From Flavobacterium sp. (GTDB lineage: Bacteria > Bacteroidota > Bacteroidia > Flavobacteriales > Flavobacteriaceae), in NCBI RefSeq assembly GCF_035195345.1, contig NZ_CP136574.1:1603871-1667870 (forward strand): 64,000 nt of DNA. Direction: 5' to 3'. Under the pieces are notes generated by a model, which saw only the letters and a program-made list of their open reading frames with translations, was not told the origin of the DNA and searched no databases. The stretch's first letter is position 1; the number at the start of each line of letters is the position of its first letter. The position numbers and the translations under genes are program-made. Shown in pieces: positions 59,603-64,000 of this stretch.

Positions 59603-59720
59603 TTACTTTAAAATGAAACTTTTAAAAGTTGTTTTTTACAGTTAATTGTACTGAAAAAAACACAATATTATCAATATTAATTTCTTAGAGCGAAATTATT
59701 ATTACTTTAACATGTATTAA

Positions 59721-60497
59721 TTATCTGCCTGGAAACGCTGCTTTTCTTTTTTCTAAAAATGCGGTAGTTCCTTCTTTAAAATCTTCAGTTCCAAAACTAG
59801 CTCCAAAATTTTCAATTTCTACTTGGTATCCATTTACACCATCAATATAATTTGCATTTATAGCTTGAATTGCTTTTGCAATAGCAACACTAGAATTTTT
59901 AGTGATTTTAGCAGCAATTCCTTTTGTAAAATCTAGTAATTCTGCTTGTGATACAACATGATTTACTAACCCGTAATTTTTAGCTGTTTCGGCATCAATC
60001 ATTCCTGCTGTCATAATCATTTCCATGGCACGACCTTTTCCGACTAATTGTGCTAAACGTTGCGTTCCTCCATAACCTGGAATTACTCCTAAAGTTACTT
60101 CTGGTAATCCCATTTTTGCATTATCAGAAGCCACTCTAAAATGACACGACATGGCTAATTCTAATCCACCTCCTAAAGCAAAACCATTTACGGCAGCAAT
60201 TACAGGAGTGTCTAAATTTTGAACAAAATCAAATAATAAAGCTTGTCCTTCTGCAGCCAACTTTCCACCTTCTTCAACAGAAAAATTTGCAAATTCTGAA
60301 ATATCAGCTCCAGCTACAAATGCTTTTTCTCCACTTCCAATAATAATGATGGCTTTAACCGATTTGTCTTCGCTTAATGTTTTAAAACCATCATGTAATT
60401 CTTGTATAGTTTGTTTATTTAAAGCATTTAATTTTGTTGGTCTATTAATGGTAATAACCGCAATATTGTCTTGTTTTTCAATTAAAATGTTTTCCAT
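59721..60497 (-). CDS. Enoyl-CoA hydratase/isomerase family protein
   Basis: A 258-residue crotonase-fold enzyme. Both catalytic Glu residues are present: one in GGGLELAMSCHF and one in GLPEVTLGVIPGYGGTQRL; the oxyanion-hole loops are KAFVAGADISEF and GFALGG. It most likely hydrates enoyl-CoA in fatty-acid or branched amino-acid breakdown. No other beta-oxidation gene is adjacent. It starts 10 nt after the sensor kinase stop. Confidence 0.9.
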   Translation of the reverse strand: MENILIEKQDNIAVITINRPTKLNALNKQTIQELHDGFKTLSEDKSVKAIIIIGSGEKAFVAGADISEFANFSVEEGGKLAAEGQALLFDFVQNLDTPVIAAVNGFALGGGLELAMSCHFRVASDNAKMGLPEVTLGVIPGYGGTQRLAQLVGKGRAMEMIMTAGMIDAETAKNYGLVNHVVSQAELLDFTKGIAAKITKNSSVAIAKAIQAINANYIDGVNGYQVEIENFGASFGTEDFKEGTTAFLEKRKAAFPGR

Positions 60498-60507
60498 TAT
60501 AGTATGT

Positions 60508-61980
60508 TTATAGTTTATTTATTGGGAAAGAAACCAAAAATTCGGTTCCGTTGTTTAATTCCGTTTCAAAAGTAATTGTTCCATGGTAATTTTCAATAAT
60601 ATTTTTTATTATTGCTAGACCAAGTCCCATTCCACTTGATTTGGTAGTGAATTTTGGTTCAAAAACTCGCGCCTGATTTTCTTCAGAAATTCCTTTTCCG
60701 TTATCTTTTACCGCAATTTTAACATAGTTGTCTTGTCTAAAAACGGTTACGAAAACTAATTTATTTTCTTGCTCTTCTGGAATAGCTTGAATGGCATTTT
60801 TAACCAAATTTGTTATCACACGGATTAATTGTGTTCGATCTAATTTGGCAATAATTTCTTCTTCTATTGCAGAAAATTGAATATAATTTTCATTAAAAAT
60901 TTCCAATGCCATTTTAACAATATAGACCACATTTAGCGTTTCATTTTGTTGTGCTGGCATGGTTGCAAAATTAGAAAATGCATTTGCTACTGCACTCATA
61001 GTGTCAATTTGTTGAAGAATTGTTTTTGTATAATCATCAATCTTTTTTGACATATTTGGATCAGTAACATCAAACTTTCGTTGAAAACTTTGTACGGTTA
61101 AACGCATTGGCGTAAGTGGATTTTTAATTTCGTGCGCCACTTGTTTTGCCATTTCTCTCCATGCTTGTTCTCGTTCACTTTGTGCTAAAACAACAGCACT
61201 TTCTTCTAATTTATCCACCATATTATTATAGGAACGAACTAGTAAGTTAATTTCCTTACTACCATCTTCTATAACAATTTTCTCGTTGCGTTGGTCTAAT
61301 TGAGTTTGCTGAATTTTATCGCTAATAATTTTTAAAGATTTTGTAATATAACTTGATAAAAAATAGGATAACACAATAGAAATCAAAAACATAAATACAT
61401 AAACTTGACCAAAACGTATTAAGAAATTTTGCACTTCATTGTCATAAAATTCAGTATTTTCTTCGTAGGGCAAATTCAAAATTCCCATTGGTTTAAACTT
61501 GGTATCCTTTAAATAAGAATACGAAGAACGAAAGGATTGGTCTTCTACTTTTGAAAATTCAATATAGCGTTTATCTAATGAAGATTGTATGATTTTTAAA
61601 GTAGAAGGATTAATTTTAGGTTTGTCTTTATCCAGCTTAAAAATAGCTTTTGATGAAATTAATAGATTTCCTTTTAAATCAAAGAAATTAATTTCCATGC
61701 TATGAATGTCTGCTAATTCAAATATTTTTTCTTTAAAAATTAGCGGAATGTTTTGTGTGTTTAGCGGATAGGTTGTTGTTTGTAGCACATAATTTATATG
61801 TTCTGTAATAGCTGTTTCCTTGCGCTCTAAACGATCTTGATGGTATTCACGCGCCTCTTTTCTAAATTGATAAATAGAAACTGTAGCAATAAGTATTGAC
61901 GCAATAAGTGTTAAGAATATCATGGATAAAAATATTCTTATTTGAAGTGAAAGATTTTTGATATTAAAAATTCTATCCAT
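60508..61980 (-). CDS. Sensor histidine kinase (NtrY-like core)
   Basis: A 490-residue membrane sensor kinase: TM1 (~residues 15-33), a ~130-residue periplasmic sensor region, TM2 (~170-195), a HAMP-like segment, HisKA with the phospho-accepting His in VAHEIKNPLTPM, and HATPase_c with N box NLVKNAIQAI, DNGKGI and GMGLGLAI. The LTP after the H-box is typical of NtrY-like kinases. No response regulator gene lies beside it, so its partner is unlinked. It overlaps the HemJ-like gene by 1 nt. Confidence 0.9.
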   Translation of the reverse strand: MDRIFNIKNLSLQIRIFLSMIFLTLIASILIATVSIYQFRKEAREYHQDRLERKETAITEHINYVLQTTTYPLNTQNIPLIFKEKIFELADIHSMEINFFDLKGNLLISSKAIFKLDKDKPKINPSTLKIIQSSLDKRYIEFSKVEDQSFRSSYSYLKDTKFKPMGILNLPYEENTEFYDNEVQNFLIRFGQVYVFMFLISIVLSYFLSSYITKSLKIISDKIQQTQLDQRNEKIVIEDGSKEINLLVRSYNNMVDKLEESAVVLAQSEREQAWREMAKQVAHEIKNPLTPMRLTVQSFQRKFDVTDPNMSKKIDDYTKTILQQIDTMSAVANAFSNFATMPAQQNETLNVVYIVKMALEIFNENYIQFSAIEEEIIAKLDRTQLIRVITNLVKNAIQAIPEEQENKLVFVTVFRQDNYVKIAVKDNGKGISEENQARVFEPKFTTKSSGMGLGLAIIKNIIENYHGTITFETELNNGTEFLVSFPINKL

Positions 61981-62537
61981 TAACTGTTTTGGTTCTTTTC
62001 TCTTATTTTTTTATAAAACTTGAATCCTAACATAATAACCATCGAAAAAACAAAAATTCCGATGACACCATAAATCCAATTGATGGCATTTTTTAAAATT
62101 ACTAAAAAAACAACTGCAAATAGAATAATTGTAGCGCCTTCGTTCCAAATCCTGAAAAAATTACTTGATTTTTTTACTTCGTTATTCTGTAATTGCTTAA
62201 AAATTTGATGGCATTTTAAATGATACAAATACAATAAAAACACAAAGGCTAATTTTACATGCATCCAAGGCTGTGTCATCCAAACTTTGCCTACTTCCGT
62301 AAAAAACAACATCCAAAAAGCAAAAACACTTGCCAAAACAGCACTTGGCCAAGTAATAATATACCATAATCGGTATTGCATTAATTGGTATTGTTTAATC
62401 AAAATATCTTGTTCAGGTTGCGGCTTTTGTTTGGCTTCGGCATGATAAACAAACAAACGAACAATGTAAAACAACCCAGCAAACCAAGTAATTACAAAGA
62501 TTAAATGCAGTGATTTTATGTAGTTATAAAGCTCCAT
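61980..62537 (-). CDS. hemJ: HemJ/CopD-like membrane protein (probable protoporphyrinogen oxidase)
   Basis: A 185-residue protein with about five helices. The pattern of HemJ (b-heme protoporphyrinogen IX oxidase) is visible: KSLHLIFVITWFAGLFYIVR with the conserved His, RLWYIITWPSAVLASVF, PWMHVKLAFVFLLYLYH and the later RIWNEGATI. CopD-like labels are often given to this family. Its position 65 nt after hemH, which acts next in the same pathway, strongly supports HemJ. The spacer contains a repeat block. Confidence 0.75.
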   Translation of the reverse strand: MELYNYIKSLHLIFVITWFAGLFYIVRLFVYHAEAKQKPQPEQDILIKQYQLMQYRLWYIITWPSAVLASVFAFWMLFFTEVGKVWMTQPWMHVKLAFVFLLYLYHLKCHQIFKQLQNNEVKKSSNFFRIWNEGATIILFAVVFLVILKNAINWIYGVIGIFVFSMVIMLGFKFYKKIREKNQNS

Positions 62538-62539
62538 AT

Positions 62540-62599
62540 TTCAGTTTTCAGTTTTCAGTTTTCAGTCGCAGGTGTTTACTGAGACTGAGACTGTAAACT
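62540..62599. repeat. TTTTCAG tandem repeat and solo copy of the S23-element end
   Basis: Four CAG-TTTT words (62542-62565) run into TTCAGTCGCAGGTGTTTA (62561-62578), which matches 35857-35874 at 17 of 18 positions, then GAGACT words and a GTTTAC/GTAAAC pair (62574-62579 with 62592-62597). No gene accompanies this copy. Confidence 0.65.
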
Positions 62600-62602
62600 A
62601 AT

Positions 62603-63619
62603 TTAGTTATTTTTAAATTCTTTAATCCAATTTGCCACCACACCACACCATTCATCTTCATCGTTTAAACAAGGGATTGCCATAAATTCCTCGCCACCAT
62701 GATGCAAGAATTGTTCATTGGCTTCCATTGCAATTTCTTCTAAAGTTTCTAAACAATCGGCAACAAATGCTGGCGTTACAACGGCTAATTTTTTAATGCC
62801 TTGTTCAGGCATTTTATTGATTTCAACATCCGTGTAAGGTGTTAACCATTTATCTCCTGCTAATCGCGATTGAAAAGTTTGGCTGTATTTTCCTTCTGGA
62901 ATTCCTAATAATTTTACGACTTGTTTGGTAGTTTCATAACATTGATGACGGTAACAAAATTCGTGCGATGGCGAAGGTGTGTTACAACAAGAACCGTCAA
63001 TTTTACAATGTGATTTTGTTACATCTGTTTTGCGAATATGACGTTTTGGAATTCCGTGATATGAAAACAATAAATGATCGTAATCAAATCCTTCTAAATG
63101 TTTTTTAATAGAATTCGCTAAAGCCTGAATAAAATCAGGTTTATTATAAAACGCAGGAACATTTGTAATGGTCATTTCTGGAAAATGTTTTTGGCGTAAT
63201 TCTTCAGCTAAAACTAAAATAGTAGTGGTAGAAGCCATAGCATGTTGCGGATATAAAGGCAAAAGCATTACTTCGGTAACACCTTGATCTTTTAATTCTT
63301 GCAATCCTTTTTGAATAGTTATAGTTCCATAACGCATCGCTAAAGCCACTGGAACATCAACCATTTGCTTTACTTTTTGGTGCATTTTTTTAGAAATCAC
63401 AATTAAAGGAGAACCTTCATCAGTCCAAATTCTTGCATAAGCTTCCGCTGATTTTTTAGGGCGCGTTTGCAAAATAATTCCTCTAACTAATAAAGCACGT
63501 AATAAAAACGGAACGTCTATTACGTATTTATCCATTAAAAACTCATCTAAATAAGGCTTAACATCTTTTGCTGTTGGACTTTCTGGTGATCCTAAATTTA
63601 CTAATAATACTCCTTTCAT
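62603..63619 (-). CDS. hemH: Ferrochelatase
   Basis: A 338-residue enzyme inserting Fe2+ into protoporphyrin IX. The start KGVLLVNLGSPESPTAKDVKPYL is typical, and the catalytic His is in FSYHGIPKRHI. An internal Cys-rich loop (SHCKIDGSCC, HEFCYRHQC; five Cys) follows directly; similar Cys in other bacterial ferrochelatases hold a [2Fe-2S] cluster, but whether these do is not known to me. It is followed by the HemJ-like gene and preceded by an AraC-type regulator. Confidence 0.92.
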   Translation of the reverse strand: MKGVLLVNLGSPESPTAKDVKPYLDEFLMDKYVIDVPFLLRALLVRGIILQTRPKKSAEAYARIWTDEGSPLIVISKKMHQKVKQMVDVPVALAMRYGTITIQKGLQELKDQGVTEVMLLPLYPQHAMASTTTILVLAEELRQKHFPEMTITNVPAFYNKPDFIQALANSIKKHLEGFDYDHLLFSYHGIPKRHIRKTDVTKSHCKIDGSCCNTPSPSHEFCYRHQCYETTKQVVKLLGIPEGKYSQTFQSRLAGDKWLTPYTDVEINKMPEQGIKKLAVVTPAFVADCLETLEEIAMEANEQFLHHGGEEFMAIPCLNDEDEWCGVVANWIKEFKNN

Positions 63620-63724
63620 GTGGCAATTGTTTTTTTTATAAAAGTAATTAATTTGGTTTTCTTACTTTTCAAATTATCATTTTTTTATTTATAGTTTGAT
63701 ATACGAAATTGATATCAAGTGGTT

Positions 63725-64000
63725 TTATACAATCGTGTTCAAATTCATTAAATATTTTTTTGGTGTAGTACCAAATTTCTTTTTAAAAGCGGCAATAAAA
63801 TGACTTCCTGTGCTGTATCCGATTTTCAAACCTACTTCATTTACATTATAGGAACCACTATCAAGCAATTGGCGGGCATAATCCATTTTGTATTCAAATA
63901 AAAATCCATAAACTGTATCGCCATAAATTTGCTTGAAACCCATTTTTAATTTTTTCAAACTTAATCCAACTTGCTCCGATAATTCTTCTAATCCTGGTGG
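63725..64000 (-). CDS. AraC family transcriptional regulator, truncated by the window edge
   Basis: The frame stays open to base 64000, so only the C-terminal ~91 residues are seen. They form the AraC DNA-binding domain: first HTH EELSEQVGLSLKKLKMGFKQ and second HTH NVNEVGLKIGYSTGSHFIAAFKKKFGTTPKKYL. The effector-binding part is outside. Being upstream of hemH in the same direction, it may control heme synthesis, which is an inference from position only. Confidence 0.85.
   Translation of the reverse strand, partial: PPGLEELSEQVGLSLKKLKMGFKQIYGDTVYGFLFEYKMDYARQLLDSGSYNVNEVGLKIGYSTGSHFIAAFKKKFGTTPKKYLMNLNTIV

Noticed and set aside
59453..59720. tRNA or small ORF in the longest spacer
   Set aside because: No cloverleaf or coding pattern; only a promoter-like box and a terminator were found.

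Overview
The window is about 64 kb of AT-rich chromosome from a Bacteroidota organism, most likely a Flavobacteriaceae member close to Flavobacterium. The evidence is: Bacteroidota promoters (-7 boxes of the form TAnnTTTG), start codons mostly without Shine-Dalgarno sequences, a type IX secretion (T9SS) lipoprotein of the SprE/PorW type and a T9SS type A sorting domain, an F-type ATPase operon that lacks the beta and epsilon genes, Bacteroidota-specific families (DUF4292, FeoB-associated Cys-rich protein), and flavobacterial-style intergenic word repeats. Genes are densely packed. No gene-free stretch exceeds 300 bases; the longest (59453-59720, 48360-48612) hold promoters, a terminator and short repeats. 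I saw no rRNA, tRNA, CRISPR array, insertion sequence or prophage.

Layout. 1-1450: 3' part of a bifunctional acyltransferase (ornithine/amino-acid lipid type). 1466-3990: five small membrane-protein genes (TM2, DUF2752, DUF4870-like, M48 protease, RDD) behind a structured leader. 4003-14759: 2-hydroxyacid dehydrogenase, EnvC-like protein, an envelope/housekeeping run (DUF4292 lipoprotein, TPR protein, sugar nucleotidyltransferase, dut, flippase), then a lipoprotein, a GNAT enzyme and a DPP-IV-like peptidase. 14905-17264: a complete type II restriction-modification pair. 17479-23696: ATP synthase genes in the order atpZ-(AtpI-like)-atpBEFH-[unrelated secreted-protein gene]-atpA-atpG. 23755-28949: bactofilin, SprE/PorW, ACT protein, YraN, LD-carboxypeptidase. 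29045-34552: metG, a RloA/RloB (AbiL-like) two-gene defence system, a HAD phosphatase and a chloramphenicol acetyltransferase-like gene. 34582-36287: HRDC protein, two tandem tail-less SSB genes, and a four-helix-bundle (S23) gene bracketed by inverted repeats. 36437-39520: small genes, a YeeZ-like oxidoreductase and an EamA transporter. 39659-45114: M13 protease and a large T9SS-secreted beta-propeller protein. 45246-53321: SCO protein and a metal-homeostasis block (feoA, feoB, TonB-dependent receptor, FeoB-associated peptide, ZIP transporter, DtxR-type regulator, outer-membrane protein). 53323-58003: lycopene cyclase, bacilliredoxin, plsC-like acyltransferase, acyl-ACP desaturase, HD phosphohydrolase. 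58109-64000: gdhA, enoyl-CoA hydratase, sensor kinase, HemJ-like protein, hemH and a truncated AraC regulator.

The observations I rate highest are: (i) the S23-family gene bracketed by 21-bp inverted repeats, with a related gene-less copy of one end 26 kb away, which looks like a small IVS-like mobile unit outside rRNA; (ii) a double-hairpin palindrome inserted in frame into the lycopene cyclase gene; (iii) a roughly 105-nt leader with mutually exclusive pairings upstream of the TM2/M48 operon; (iv) the RloAB defence pair; (v) a secreted-protein gene lodged inside the ATP synthase operon; (vi) inverted-repeat operators placed within promoters of the metal-homeostasis genes. All functional calls rest on reading motifs by eye; no database search was run.
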